From: Halobacteriovorax sp.
GTDB taxonomy: Bacteria; Bdellovibrionota; Bacteriovoracia; Bacteriovoracales; Bacteriovoracaceae
Direction: 5' to 3'
Length of the DNA: 35,956 bases
NCBI GenBank assembly: GCA_024686135.1
Contig: JAIBDQ010000016.1
Coordinates: forward strand, 1 to 35,956
Positions 7,841-16,955 of the stretch are shown in pieces. A program made the position numbers and the translations under genes. The first letter of the stretch is position 1. The number at the start of each line of letters is the position of its first letter. Below the pieces are notes generated by a model. That model saw only the letters and a program-made list of their open reading frames with translations. It did no database searches and was not told the origin of the DNA.

Positions 7841-9097
7841 TTGAATTTATCGTTAAGAAACCGAGTTGCATTTAGTTTTATTGTCGCCAATTTGGCGGTG
7901 CTTATTCTATCGTTTACGGTTTTCCATTTTTTAAACTCACTAAATAAAGATATTGAATCTATCACCGTGAGATCTAATAGAGTTTCTCTTTTAACTGACG
8001 AAATTCGAATTAGTGCTGTTTCAATTCTTAAATATCAAAGAAGAATATTAACAACTAAGCCAGATCAAAAAACGGTAGAGAAGGTTGTTAATCTTTGTGA
8101 GTCTTTTACATCTCAATTGCATACTCTTGATTCTCTTTACCAAGACCCAGAAGTTAAAAAAGTTGTGGCACAAATGCTTTCATATGTAGATTCACTTAAA
8201 CTTATTTTAAGTAAAGCGGCGATTTATAGTAATAGAGATACCTTAGGAATGAGCTCCGTTGGAGACCTCGCAGATAAAATCTTAGATGCCTTTTCGGACT
8301 TTCAAGATATTCAATATTTTCAGTCAGTAGAAAGGGACAAGAAAATTAAAAAGATAATCAACGAAACGAAAAGACATATGATGATTGTTCTCATCATTGG
8401 TTTTCTTGGAACCATTATCTTGGCCCTCGTTGTTCCTGGTAAGATTGCTCTTCCATTTAAGAAGATTAAAGATGCTATTCGAGAACTTCAGGATTGTAAC
8501 TTTGACGTTTCTATTTATTATTCTCAAGACGATGAAATCGGAGAAATCGCTAGAGAAATGAATAAGATGATTCATTCCATTAAAGTTTTTGATGAGCTTA
8601 GGACAGATCGTATTGGCGTAGAGAACCGAAAGTTTGACGCCTTAGCTAACTTAGTGAAAAGACCAGTTCTCGTTGCTAATGCTGAAAGTAAACTAATTTA
8701 CATGAATAACCAGCTGTACTCACTTCTCCAAGTGCAGTCAGAAGACGTTATTGGTAAGGATATGACCGAAAGTGTCATTCCTCAGTCTATTATAGAAGCT
8801 TATGAATTAGCTATTAAACGTAGATCTAAAATAGAAAATGCCGAGGTTATGATCCCTAAGAAGAAGTCGGGTGGTAATGAAGATATAGAAGGCGAGCTTC
8901 AAGCTCAGGCGCAAAAGGAAGAGGCTGAGGCCATTCAAGCCGCTGAGGGGAATGGAAATGTTGAAGGGGACGCAGCAGTTCCTGCTGTGGAAGAAGACTT
9001 CATTTTCAAGGGCTTTGCCAATGTTATTCCTATTCGTGGTAAAGACAGTTCCCTAGATTACTACCTTATGGTAATGTCCAAAGACACTTTTAGCTAA
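7841..9097 (+). CDS. Membrane HAMP-PAS sensory protein without an output domain
   Basis: This 418-residue protein begins with TTG two bases after the ktrA stop. Visible parts: membrane span at about 9-31, periplasmic helical sensor region (32-180), second span (about 181-199), HAMP linker (about 200-252) and a PAS domain from about 265 (PVLVANAESKLIYMNN, then DVIGKDMTESVIP). The PAS fold appears to be interrupted by an Ala/Glu/Gly-rich insertion (about 342-385) before its last strands (FIFKGFANVIPI and DYYLMVMSKD). The protein then ends. No histidine kinase, GGDEF, phosphatase or methyl-accepting domain is present, so it is not a conventional transducer. Its place after ktrBA suggests a link to K+ uptake or osmotic sensing, but this rests on position alone. 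lepA follows 12 bases later. Confidence 0.7.
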   Translation: MNLSLRNRVAFSFIVANLAVLILSFTVFHFLNSLNKDIESITVRSNRVSLLTDEIRISAVSILKYQRRILTTKPDQKTVEKVVNLCESFTSQLHTLDSLYQDPEVKKVVAQMLSYVDSLKLILSKAAIYSNRDTLGMSSVGDLADKILDAFSDFQDIQYFQSVERDKKIKKIINETKRHMMIVLIIGFLGTIILALVVPGKIALPFKKIKDAIRELQDCNFDVSIYYSQDDEIGEIAREMNKMIHSIKVFDELRTDRIGVENRKFDALANLVKRPVLVANAESKLIYMNNQLYSLLQVQSEDVIGKDMTESVIPQSIIEAYELAIKRRSKIENAEVMIPKKKSGGNEDIEGELQAQAQKEEAEAIQAAEGNGNVEGDAAVPAVEEDFIFKGFANVIPIRGKDSSLDYYLMVMSKDTFS

Positions 9098-9109
9098 GAA
9101 CGCGTATAC

Positions 9110-10909
9110 ATGGACCAAAAGAACATCCGCAATTTTTCTATTATTGCTCATATTGATCATGGGAAATCTACCCTTGCAGATCGAATGCTTGAGGCAACTA
9201 ATACAATTACTGATCGAGAGAAGAAAGATCGTCTTCTAGATAATATGGATTTAGAAAAAGAGAAGGGGATTACCATCAAGGCCCAGACGGTTCGTTTGAA
9301 ATATAAAGCTAAAGATGGGGAAGATTACTATTTCAATTTGATCGATACTCCAGGTCATGTGGACTTCACTTATGAAGTAAGTCGCTCACTAGCTTCTTGT
9401 GATGGAGCCCTCTTAGTTGTTGATGCTTCTCAAGGTGTTGAGGCTCAGACCTTGGCCAATGTTTATATGGCCATTGAAAATGATTTAGAGATCGTTCCAG
9501 TCCTTAATAAGATTGATTTACCACATGCAGATATTGAAAAAGTAAGAACTGAAATTGAAGATATTATAGGGATTGATGCTAGCGAAGCTCCAGAAGTTTC
9601 CGCCAAAAGTGGTATTGGAATAGATGATCTGCTAGAGACAATTGTTCAAAAAATGCCTGCTCCTGGCGGAAACCCAAATAATGATCTACAAGCGCTTATT
9701 TTTGATAGTTGGTTTGATCCTTATCAAGGTGTTGTCGTCCTCGTCAGACTTGTGGAAGGAACGCTTAAAAAGCGCGAAAAGATATATTTGAAAAACTGTG
9801 AAGAAGAGTACGAAGTTTTAAAGCTTGGAATTAACTCACCTTTTTTCGAAGAAGTATCTCAGCTAGAAGCTGGTGAAGTTGGTATGCTTATTTGCGGTAT
9901 CAAAACAATTCGCGACGTAAAAATAGGCGATACAATTGTTAATGCGAAGAAGAAAGATACTCCGTTATTGGCCGGTTATGAAGAAATAAAGCCAATGGTT
10001 TTTTGTGGCATTTTCCCTGTGGAGTCTGTTGACTACGAACCACTAAAAGACGCCTTAGAGAAACTCGCTCTTAATGATTCATCATTTACTTATGAACCTG
10101 AAACTTCTCAGGCCCTAGGCTTTGGATATCGTTGTGGTTTTCTTGGAATGCTCCATATGGATATTATCCAAGAACGACTTGAAAGAGAGTTTGGCCTTAA
10201 CCTTATTTCTACCGCTCCTTCTGTGAACTATACAGTGACTAAGCTTGATGGTGAGCAGATTGCCGTTGATAACCCTGCTGATATGCCAGAGCCGGGTGAT
10301 ATTGAGTCGGTGACGGAGCCAATTGTTGGAATTTCAATTCACGTTCCTAATGAATATGTGGGAAAAATCATCACACTCTGTGAAGAGAAGCGTGGAATTC
10401 AAAATGAAATTAAATACATCACTGAAGATAGAGTGCAGATTATGTACGATCTTCCCTTAAGTGAAATGGTTTTTGATTTCTACGATAAGTTAAAAAGTAT
10501 GACCAAAGGCTATGCTTCCATGGACTATGAGTTCAAGGATTATAACGAAGCCGATCTCGTGAAAGTGGATATTCTACTCAATGGGGACAAAGTTGATGCT
10601 CTAAGTATTATTTGTCACCGTTCCAATTCATACTCCAAAGGCCGAATGTTAGTGGAGAAGTTGAGGAAATTGATCGGCCGTCAGCAATTTGATATTGCCA
10701 TTCAGGCGGCCATCGGTGCGAAGATCTTGGCCCGTGAAACCGTCAAAGCCCTTCGTAAAAACGTTCTCGCCAAATGTTATGGTGGAGATGTTAGTCGAAA
10801 GCGTAAGCTACTAGAGAAGCAGAAGGCCGGTAAAAAGCGGATGAAAATGGTTGGTAGCGTCGAGGTTCCTCAGGAAGCTTTCCTTGCGGTGCTCAAGGTG
10901 GATGAATAA
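9110..10909 (+). CDS. lepA: Elongation factor 4 (LepA), ribosome-associated GTPase
   Basis: The 599-residue length is exactly as expected for LepA. The G domain shows G1 AHIDHGKST (residues 13-21), the switch region with [14 protein letters not shown]3 DTPGHVDF and G4 NKID. The C-terminal part contains the LepA-specific domain, including the Lys/Arg-rich end [16 protein letters not shown] that contacts the tRNA acceptor region. LepA acts on the ribosome, where it has been linked to back-translocation and to 30S subunit maturation. In many proteobacteria lepA precedes lepB (signal peptidase); here it does not. It is followed 22 bases later by an unrecognised gene. Confidence 0.97.
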   Translation: MDQKNIRNFSIIAHIDHGKSTLADRMLEATNTITDREKKDRLLDNMDLEKEKGITIKAQTVRLKYKAKDGEDYYFNLIDTPGHVDFTYEVSRSLASCDGALLVVDASQGVEAQTLANVYMAIENDLEIVPVLNKIDLPHADIEKVRTEIEDIIGIDASEAPEVSAKSGIGIDDLLETIVQKMPAPGGNPNNDLQALIFDSWFDPYQGVVVLVRLVEGTLKKREKIYLKNCEEEYEVLKLGINSPFFEEVSQLEAGEVGMLICGIKTIRDVKIGDTIVNAKKKDTPLLAGYEEIKPMVFCGIFPVESVDYEPLKDALEKLALNDSSFTYEPETSQALGFGYRCGFLGMLHMDIIQERLEREFGLNLISTAPSVNYTVTKLDGEQIAVDNPADMPEPGDIESVTEPIVGISIHVPNEYVGKIITLCEEKRGIQNEIKYITEDRVQIMYDLPLSEMVFDFYDKLKSMTKGYASMDYEFKDYNEADLVKVDILLNGDKVDALSIICHRSNSYSKGRMLVEKLRKLIGRQQFDIAIQAAIGAKILARETVKALRKNVLAKCYGGDVSRKRKLLEKQKAGKKRMKMVGSVEVPQEAFLAVLKVDE

Positions 10910-10931
10910 CTTTTCGGTTACAATTTAGGTC

Positions 10932-11558
10932 ATGCTTAATGATCTTCAAGAACATTTAGACAAAATATTAAGTACTTACTCAGAAGGTAAATACTATGAC
11001 TTGGTTGTTGAATCCAAGAAGAAATATTTTGAACTGACAGGATTAACCAACGAGGAAGACGATAACTACGAAGTTAGAATGCGTTGTTTCAATGATTGGT
11101 TTATTATGCATTATCCAATAGAGGGAGAGGATACAGCTCTTTCTCTTTATCTTAAAAATAATGAAATAGATGAAGAAATAAAAAATGCCTTGGAAAACTT
11201 TAGGTATTCAATATTTGAATTTGCAGGAAAAAGTCTTGGTGGAAAATTAGTTGTTAAAGATCTTTTACTCGATAAGAAAATTATTTTCTCTTCAGATTCT
11301 TCAGTTATTCCCGTTTTTAAGGGAGATATCTTTATAGGTAGAATTATTCAAATAGGGGAAGACTTTCTTCTCATGGCCGGTACCTGCTTACTTCCAAAAG
11401 AAGGTCGCTCCCTAATAAAGAAACAAGTTAAAAAAGTGAGAAAGAAAGCTGAGCCTGAAAATGAATACTCTTTTCTTTTGCAGTTAGAAAACTTAAAAAC
11501 AAGATGGAAGCGCTTTGGCCATGTAGATGCTTCAAAAATCTTTATCTTTGAATCTTAA
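10932..11558 (+). CDS. Unrecognised cytoplasmic protein, 208 residues
   Basis: I do not recognise a family. There is no signal peptide or membrane span. The N-terminal half is helical and acidic, with an aromatic motif CFNDWFIMHYP (about residues 56-66). The second half has a beta-rich stretch, roughly 105-155, that reads like a small barrel: a KLVVKDLLLDKKIIFSSD strand pair, then FKGDIFIGRIIQ and FLLMAGTCLLP. A basic segment (KKQVKKVRKKA) and a helical tail follow. The gene sits 22 bases after lepA and four bases before the next gene, so it probably belongs to that transcription unit. The start ATG has a short TTAGG upstream and a TACAAT hexamer at 10919-10924. The coding call is firm; function is unknown. 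Confidence 0.7.
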   Translation: MLNDLQEHLDKILSTYSEGKYYDLVVESKKKYFELTGLTNEEDDNYEVRMRCFNDWFIMHYPIEGEDTALSLYLKNNEIDEEIKNALENFRYSIFEFAGKSLGGKLVVKDLLLDKKIIFSSDSSVIPVFKGDIFIGRIIQIGEDFLLMAGTCLLPKEGRSLIKKQVKKVRKKAEPENEYSFLLQLENLKTRWKRFGHVDASKIFIFES

Positions 11559-11562
11559 AGAA

Positions 11563-12483
11563 ATGAAAATTTACGGTTTATCAGTACTAGAGAATGCTTT
11601 AAAGGATAATACTTGCTTTAGAGAGTCTGTTGCTTCCTTGCATTCTATTTGCGATGAAACCCATGTTTTTATAAAGAAGAGTGTTGATGGCACAGAAGTG
11701 GCTTTAAAGAACAGCGAAGGATTTCAAATACACTCTTATGAACAAGATGATACGGACCAATTACAATTCCTAAGGGAGGGATGTGAAAATATTCCAAACG
11801 CTTGGGTTTTAAGTATAGGTGCTGACGAAGTTTTAAACTTAGCTGATCTCGAATTAGTGAAAGAAGATATTAAAAGAGCGACTGAACTAGGTTGTGAGGC
11901 TATTGCTCTTAGAAACTTGAACTTTTTAAAGGATCCACATCACTTAACCGTCTCAGGTGATTATCCTGCTCATAGTATTCGTCTTTTTCGTTTGGGTTCG
12001 AATGATTATTTTAAAAAAGAAGAAATTATTTATGATCAGAAAATATATTACTCTGAGGTTAAACTATTTAATTACTCAATTTTGAGAAAAGAGAAAGAAA
12101 AGGAAAAGGTTGTTTATCGCGACTCGGATCTATTAACTTACTTTGGACCTCAACCTCCAATTATGAAAAGAAGGATAGAAAACTGGGGAGGGGTTTGGGA
12201 TAGACTTACCGTAGCAAAAGTTTATATTCTAGGAGAACCGAGGGACTATAGACCTGAGTTTATCCAAAAAATAAAAGCAAAAAAAATAATTTGGGCCGGA
12301 AATATTGTAGAGATACCAGCAGAAGACCGAGTAAAGGCTATTATTGTAAAGCCGACCCTTTTTCAAAAAGTATTCAGACCTTCACTAGTTCCAAAGAAAA
12401 CTCGAACAAAAAATGCCCATCATTGGGATAAGGAATTTACCCTTATTCTAAAATTATCCGAAAAGGGAATTGCGGTTAGCTAA
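11563..12483 (+). CDS. Divergent family-2-like glycosyltransferase
   Basis: The frame is open from ATG 11527, but that codon lies inside the upstream gene. I prefer ATG 11563, four bases after the upstream stop, which gives 306 residues. The N-terminus (MKIYGLSVLENAL... then a CDETHVFI strand) resembles the first strand and helix of GT-A folds. WVLSIGADEVLN (residues 81-92) sits where GT2 enzymes have the metal-binding acidic motif and parallels IQGDEAVH in the glycosyltransferase at 16074-16955. The C-terminal region, from about 190, is not typical of GT2. It may build cell-surface polysaccharide together with the genes to its right. The stop codon overlaps that of the convergent YbhN-like gene by four bases. 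Family assignment is moderate and no substrate can be given. Confidence 0.5.
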   Translation: MKIYGLSVLENALKDNTCFRESVASLHSICDETHVFIKKSVDGTEVALKNSEGFQIHSYEQDDTDQLQFLREGCENIPNAWVLSIGADEVLNLADLELVKEDIKRATELGCEAIALRNLNFLKDPHHLTVSGDYPAHSIRLFRLGSNDYFKKEEIIYDQKIYYSEVKLFNYSILRKEKEKEKVVYRDSDLLTYFGPQPPIMKRRIENWGGVWDRLTVAKVYILGEPRDYRPEFIQKIKAKKIIWAGNIVEIPAEDRVKAIIVKPTLFQKVFRPSLVPKKTRTKNAHHWDKEFTLILKLSEKGIAVS

Positions 12484-13478
12484 TTACTTGAATTAGAAAC
12501 TTCTTCAAATTGCTGAGTTTCGCTTAGGGAATGTCTTTTTCCACTAAAAATATAAGGAAAAAATCCAACAAGATTTACAGCAATCAAACATAGAAAATAT
12601 AGATTGAAGAGGTTCGCCCCACCTGCGATTCCAACAAAGGAAAAAAGTTTATCGAAAACAAGGTGCCCTACTCCTAAACCACTTGGGGAAATTGGTACGG
12701 CCACTGCAATATAACCTAGAGGAATAATAGTTACTAAATGTTCAAATGGAACTTCTTTTCCATAGAATGGAGAAGTAATTATCCAAAAAGAAAAAACATT
12801 TAATAATTGAAGTCCAACTGACATAGCATAGCTTATGGCCACGACTTTTTTGTTTTCACCAATAAGCCAACCTTGCTTTAAAGTTTTACTAATATGCTTA
12901 CCAAGAATAGGAACATGATCAGTTATTTTTAATATTTTATCTTGAAGATTTTTAGGAAAGAAAAGAACGGTCATAAAGACTATGGCCCCTAGAAATAAAA
13001 GAAAGTTGATTTGAATCAAAGGCTTGAGCTGGGGAGAGAGAGCAATAATGTCGTTATAGAAGATGACGCTAAAGAATCCCATGACCGTTAGCAGTCCCAT
13101 GAGACCTAAAATTCTATCCATAAAAACTGTGGTTACGAGAAAAGTTTTTGAAACTTCTTTATCTAGATCTCTGGCATATACTAATTTGATCAAATCTCCC
13201 GTTACTGCACCTGGTAGAACTGAGTTAAAAAATAGACCAATCCAAGTCAATTTTATCATTTGTATATTGGGAAGCTTATTTTTGACGCCGGGGCTAAGGA
13301 TTAACTTCCAGCGAAAAGCCGAGATAAGGTCCTGAATAATTATGCTAATAAGGCAGAATAACCAGCCATAACCCACCGAGAAAGACTTTGAAATAAGGCC
13401 AAAATCGAGTTTTCCGCTACTAAATAACCAGTAGACTATTCCCGTCGCAAATATGAATTTTAAGATAATCTTTACCAT
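12480..13478 (-). CDS. YbhN/AglD-type flippase-like integral membrane protein (UPF0104)
   Basis: The 332 residues contain about eight hydrophobic segments. Two family signatures are visible: DLISAFRWKLIL near residues 50-61, and a C-terminal PISPSGLGVGHLVFDKLFS, which matches the PGGlGv.E-like loop of the lysylphosphatidylglycerol synthase TM / UPF0104 family. Members are linked to lipid or polyprenyl-linked sugar transfer across the membrane. Here it adjoins a glycosyltransferase-like gene and UDP-glucose dehydrogenase, which fits an envelope polysaccharide role. There is no soluble aminoacyl-transfer domain as in MprF. It is divergent from ugd across a 73-base gap. Confidence 0.75.
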   Translation of the reverse strand: MVKIILKFIFATGIVYWLFSSGKLDFGLISKSFSVGYGWLFCLISIIIQDLISAFRWKLILSPGVKNKLPNIQMIKLTWIGLFFNSVLPGAVTGDLIKLVYARDLDKEVSKTFLVTTVFMDRILGLMGLLTVMGFFSVIFYNDIIALSPQLKPLIQINFLLFLGAIVFMTVLFFPKNLQDKILKITDHVPILGKHISKTLKQGWLIGENKKVVAISYAMSVGLQLLNVFSFWIITSPFYGKEVPFEHLVTIIPLGYIAVAVPISPSGLGVGHLVFDKLFSFVGIAGGANLFNLYFLCLIAVNLVGFFPYIFSGKRHSLSETQQFEEVSNSSN

Positions 13479-13551
13479 TTTACTCTGGCACCAAGCACCT
13501 GTTTCTCTTATTTAAAAGGGAGTATAACATATAAGTTCAAATGGAGTCTTT

Positions 13552-14877
13552 ATGAAAGTGGTAATGATTGGAACTGGATATGTTGGTCTTGTAAGTGGAA
13601 CTTGCTTTGCTGAGATAGGTCACGACGTAACATGTATTGATATTGATGAGGCTAAGATTGCGATTCTTGAAAAAGGTGAGTCACCAATTTTCGAGCCAGG
13701 ATTATCTGATCTTCTAAAAAGAAATATTTCTTCGAAACGATTAAACTTCTCTTTGAAATATGATGCTGTAGCAGAATCTGACGCTGTCTTTTTAGCTGTG
13801 GGCACACCTTCAGGAGCAGATGGACAGGCAGACTTAAAATATCTTTATGCGGCAGCGGAATCAGTTGCTGAAAAACTACCCGATGGCGGAATTGTTGTTA
13901 TTAAATCGACAGTGCCCGTGGGGACTTCCACTAAGCTTCGTGAATTTATAAGCACTAAGACAAATAAAACATTTCATTTAGTTAATAACCCTGAGTTTTT
14001 AAAAGAGGGTTCAGCTGTTGAAGACTTTATGAGACCTGATCGAGTTGTTATCGGTCATCAATCCGAAGCTGCAGTTAAGGCGATGGAAGAGCTTTATTCA
14101 CCGCTAGTGAGACAGGGTAACCCTATCTATATGATGTCGAATCTCTCGGCTGAAATGACAAAATATGCAGCCAATTGTTTTCTTGCGACAAAAATATCAT
14201 TTATCAATGAAATAGCTGGGCTTTGCGATTTAGCTGGAGCTGATATTAATGAAGTGAGAAAGGGGATCAGTTCAGACGTAAGAATTGGTAAGCACTTTTT
14301 CTATCCGGGACCTGGTTACGGGGGATCTTGTTTTCCAAAAGATGTGCAGGCCCTTGTTCATACGGCAAAAGAGCTAGGTACGGACTTGAAAATCGTCCAA
14401 GCGACGGAAGAAGTAAATAATAGCCAAAAAACTTATATGTATAAAAAGATTAACGAACATTTTAATGGTGATCTTAAGGGGAAGGTTTTTGCTTTTTGGG
14501 GCGTCGCCTTTAAAGCAAATACTGACGATGTTAGAGAAGCCCCAGCTATTTATATGAGTAAGGCCCTTGTTCAGGCCGGAGCAACGGTCCGGTTTTACGA
14601 TCCTGAAGCCTCTGAAAACTTTTCAAAACTTATGGAGAGTTATCCGGTCACTGAAGGTAAGCTGGAACTTGTTAATGATATGTATGAATGTATTAACGGA
14701 TGTGATGGTTTAGTTACTATGACCGAATGGAGAGAGTTTCAAGCGCCAGATTTTAAAAAAATAAAATCGGCACTTAAGTCTCCAGTGATTTTTGATGGAA
14801 GAAATTTGTACCCAACTGAAAAGGTTTTGGAAGAGGGGTTTGATTATTACGCGATTGGGAAGCATATTAAGAAATAA
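13552..14877 (+). CDS. ugd: UDP-glucose 6-dehydrogenase
   Basis: The 441-residue protein oxidises UDP-glucose to UDP-glucuronate with two NAD+. It shows the N-terminal Rossmann motif GTGYVGL (residues 7-13), the conserved VGTPSG (83-88), KSTVPVGT (118-125) and NNPEFLKEG (145-153), K214 in the TKISFINE stretch, and the catalytic Cys260 in the GPGYGGSCFPKD loop. The C-terminal third is the UDP-binding domain (FWGVAFKANTDDVREAP). Length and motifs are typical. ATG 13552 follows an ATGGAG ribosome binding site. UDP-glucuronate feeds capsule, O-antigen or modified lipid A synthesis. The stop overlaps the start of the next gene by one base (TAATG), indicating coupling. Confidence 0.96.
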   Translation: MKVVMIGTGYVGLVSGTCFAEIGHDVTCIDIDEAKIAILEKGESPIFEPGLSDLLKRNISSKRLNFSLKYDAVAESDAVFLAVGTPSGADGQADLKYLYAAAESVAEKLPDGGIVVIKSTVPVGTSTKLREFISTKTNKTFHLVNNPEFLKEGSAVEDFMRPDRVVIGHQSEAAVKAMEELYSPLVRQGNPIYMMSNLSAEMTKYAANCFLATKISFINEIAGLCDLAGADINEVRKGISSDVRIGKHFFYPGPGYGGSCFPKDVQALVHTAKELGTDLKIVQATEEVNNSQKTYMYKKINEHFNGDLKGKVFAFWGVAFKANTDDVREAPAIYMSKALVQAGATVRFYDPEASENFSKLMESYPVTEGKLELVNDMYECINGCDGLVTMTEWREFQAPDFKKIKSALKSPVIFDGRNLYPTEKVLEEGFDYYAIGKHIKK

Positions 14878-15677
14878 TGAAAATAAAAATAGCTCTCATT
14901 CAAATGACTTCTGCTCTGGATTATAAAGAAAATCTAGAAAAATTAGATCGCTTTTTAGTAGAAGCAAAAGATCAAAAAGCGGAGTATGCCTTTTTACCAG
15001 AATGTTTTTACTCTATGAGTGATGGGAAAGAACCTACACCCTATCAAGTTCATAAAGATAATGAACATTATGAAAATATTCAAAACCTTGCCAAGAAGCA
15101 CTCTATTTATTTGATTGGAGGAACTGCTGCGACTCAGTTCAAGACAGGGTCTAAGAATAGAACCTATAATTTTGATCCTGACGGAACAGATCTAGGGCAT
15201 TACGATAAAATCCATCTTTTTTCTTGTGATATTAAAAACCCAAAGGGTGAGAACAAAAAAATTGATGAAGGAGATATTTATATTCCTGGTAGCGAGCCAA
15301 AACTTATAGAAGTAGGACCATTAAAAGTGGGACTTGGTGTTTGTTTTGATCTTCGCTTTTGTGAAATGGCCCAAGCTTATAAAAAAGATGGAGCGAATAT
15401 TTTAACTTACTCTTCAGCTTTTACAGTTCCAACTGGGAGGGCCCACTGGGAAGTTCTTTTAAGGGCCAGGGCCATTGAGAACCAATGCTTTGTAGTGGCT
15501 TCTGCTCAGTGGGGTAGGAATAATGATAAAATTTCCACTTATGGGCATTCAATGGTCATAGACCCTTGGGGAACTGTAATTGCGAATGCTGAAGAGGGTG
15601 AGAAAGTTGTCTGCGTAAACCTGGATCTCTCCACAATCGAAAAGACCCAAGATTCAGTTATTATGGGACGAGATTAG
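14877..15677 (+). CDS. Carbon-nitrogen hydrolase (nitrilase superfamily, Nit-type omega-amidase-like)
   Basis: The 266-residue protein has the nitrilase Glu-Lys-Cys triad: E42 in FLPECF, K111 in YDKIHLF and C156 in GVCFDLRF. The segment YDKIHLFSCDI with the later GHSMVIDPWG is typical of the Nit1/Nit2 branch, which hydrolyses small amides such as deaminated glutathione or alpha-ketoglutaramate. This branch also hosts many enzymes of unknown substrate, so I do not assign a gene name. The ATG overlaps the ugd stop. The TAG stop shares a four-base overlap with the stop of the convergent bufferin-like gene, leaving no room for a terminator. Confidence 0.88.
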   Translation: MKIKIALIQMTSALDYKENLEKLDRFLVEAKDQKAEYAFLPECFYSMSDGKEPTPYQVHKDNEHYENIQNLAKKHSIYLIGGTAATQFKTGSKNRTYNFDPDGTDLGHYDKIHLFSCDIKNPKGENKKIDEGDIYIPGSEPKLIEVGPLKVGLGVCFDLRFCEMAQAYKKDGANILTYSSAFTVPTGRAHWEVLLRARAIENQCFVVASAQWGRNNDKISTYGHSMVIDPWGTVIANAEEGEKVVCVNLDLSTIEKTQDSVIMGRD

Positions 15678-15997
15678 CCTTTAAAGTTATCTTTATACTT
15701 TCTAGCATTTTCTGTTGAGCTTTTAATGAAATCCATTAGATCTTTATCTTTTAAAGCGGATTGAATTTTTTTACAGGTTCCTTTTTTTACATAAACCCAT
15801 TCGTTTTTATCAAAGTCAGTCTTGGCAAAACCACCACATCCGTGCCCATTTGCTCCACAAGCATTGGCACCTTTTGCTGCAACACCTTTGCACTTTTCTT
15901 TGTTGCTTGTATTTCCTGAGGCCATAGCCGAGTCAATATTTGCACCAAGGACAAGGCCTGTAACAGCTGCACTTAATAGTAGATTTTTCTTTTTCAT
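15674..15997 (-). CDS. DUF2282 / BufA-like periplasmic metallophore precursor (bufferin-type)
   Basis: The frame is open from 16036, but the real start is ATG 15997, preceded at six bases by a perfect AAGGAG. This gives 107 residues. A signal peptide (1-26, ending AMA) is followed by the DUF2282 core: EKCKGVAAKGANAC, then GHGCGGFAKTD, then EWVYVKKGTCKKI, with Cys at 36, 47, 54 and 75. DUF2282 includes the bufferins, exported peptides in which Cys residues are modified by a DUF692 (BufB) enzyme with a BufC partner so that they bind copper. No DUF692 or partner gene is in this window. The tail after the last Cys (about 30 residues, acidic and basic helical) seems longer than usual. It could simply be a periplasmic metal-binding protein. 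Confidence 0.78.
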   Translation of the reverse strand: MKKKNLLLSAAVTGLVLGANIDSAMASGNTSNKEKCKGVAAKGANACGANGHGCGGFAKTDFDKNEWVYVKKGTCKKIQSALKDKDLMDFIKSSTENARKYKDNFKG

Positions 15998-16003
15998 TAC
16001 TTT

Positions 16004-16009
16004 CTCCTT
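16004..16009 (-). promoter_or_regulatory. Ribosome binding site deciding the bufferin-like start
   Basis: AAGGAG on the minus strand lies six bases before ATG 15997. It favours this start over the ATG at 16036 and places the signal peptide exactly at the N-terminus. Confidence 0.75.
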
Positions 16010-16073
16010 ATGATTTATTTGTAAGTATATTAGCAAAGTGTTTTTGTTCTATTGTCATGACTTTGAAAACTTT

Positions 16074-16955
16074 TTAAATTAAGCGATAGTTCTTATATTC
16101 GCCCATTCGATAGCCAGTGACCGATTCTATGGCATCAGAGAAGGCTAAACCCATGTTTTTCCATTCAAATCTCATGGGTAGAGACCAGAAATCTATATTA
16201 TTACGATTATTCGAGATCCATTCTTTCATTACTGCAGGGTGAGATCCTTTAAATTTTTTAAGTCCCCAGATTCGATCATACTTATATTCTTCTATTTTGT
16301 GATCTTGCCCATGATAGAGCTTTTCAAAAGCTTCAGTTTTTTTGGCCATAAGTTGCTCTTGTCTTGCCCAACCATAATGATAAATACTGGCCGGTATTTG
16401 AATACAGTTTAGTTTTTCTGTTCCATTTCTTTTAAATCCCTGGGCATCAAGATGACTTTGAACATCGATATTATTGCGAACAGTTCTCACTTCTCTTCGG
16501 TAAATATTTCTAGTGTGCTTTACGATATCTACGTTTCCATAAAAATGAGTGTACTTAAAGACAAGCCCTTCAATTTTAGGATTTCTCATCATCTCAATAT
16601 AAGCGTCATGAATCGCAGGGAAGTCTTTTTCGTGTACGGCTTCGTCACCTTGAATATACTGACAAATCTTTCCACTACAGGCTTCGAGAGCAATATTAGT
16701 TTGCTGGCTTAAGATAAGCCCTTGTTTAGTGAGACTAGGGTCCCAGTAGTTTTTTAAAAACTTAAATTTGGGGTGATTAAAATGTGAATTTAAATAATCC
16801 CAAGTTCCATCATCCTTAGTCAGCTCTTTATCATCAAAACCAACATTAATAATAACCTCGTCACATAATGGCTCGATACTTTTAATACTTTCCATTATTG
16901 GATAACCAAGAGTTAATCCATTTTTAATAAAGGTAAATCCAGAGACGTCGTTCAT
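16074..16955 (-). CDS. Family-2-like glycosyltransferase
   Basis: The 293-residue protein opens with a GT-A fold start: SGFTFIKNGLTLGYPIMESI, then CDEVIINVG. The acidic motif IQGDEAVH (residues 101-108) matches the metal-nucleotide binding position in GT2 enzymes. There is no membrane span, so it is probably cytoplasmic or peripheral. The ATG overlaps the stop of the upstream O-antigen-ligase-like gene by four bases, with GAGGAGG as ribosome binding site. The pair thus probably acts in lipopolysaccharide core, O-antigen or capsule synthesis. It resembles the protein at 11563-12483 in the QGDE/IGADE region. Donor and acceptor cannot be told from sequence. Confidence 0.75.
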   Translation of the reverse strand: MNDVSGFTFIKNGLTLGYPIMESIKSIEPLCDEVIINVGFDDKELTKDDGTWDYLNSHFNHPKFKFLKNYWDPSLTKQGLILSQQTNIALEACSGKICQYIQGDEAVHEKDFPAIHDAYIEMMRNPKIEGLVFKYTHFYGNVDIVKHTRNIYRREVRTVRNNIDVQSHLDAQGFKRNGTEKLNCIQIPASIYHYGWARQEQLMAKKTEAFEKLYHGQDHKIEEYKYDRIWGLKKFKGSHPAVMKEWISNNRNNIDFWSLPMRFEWKNMGLAFSDAIESVTGYRMGEYKNYRLI

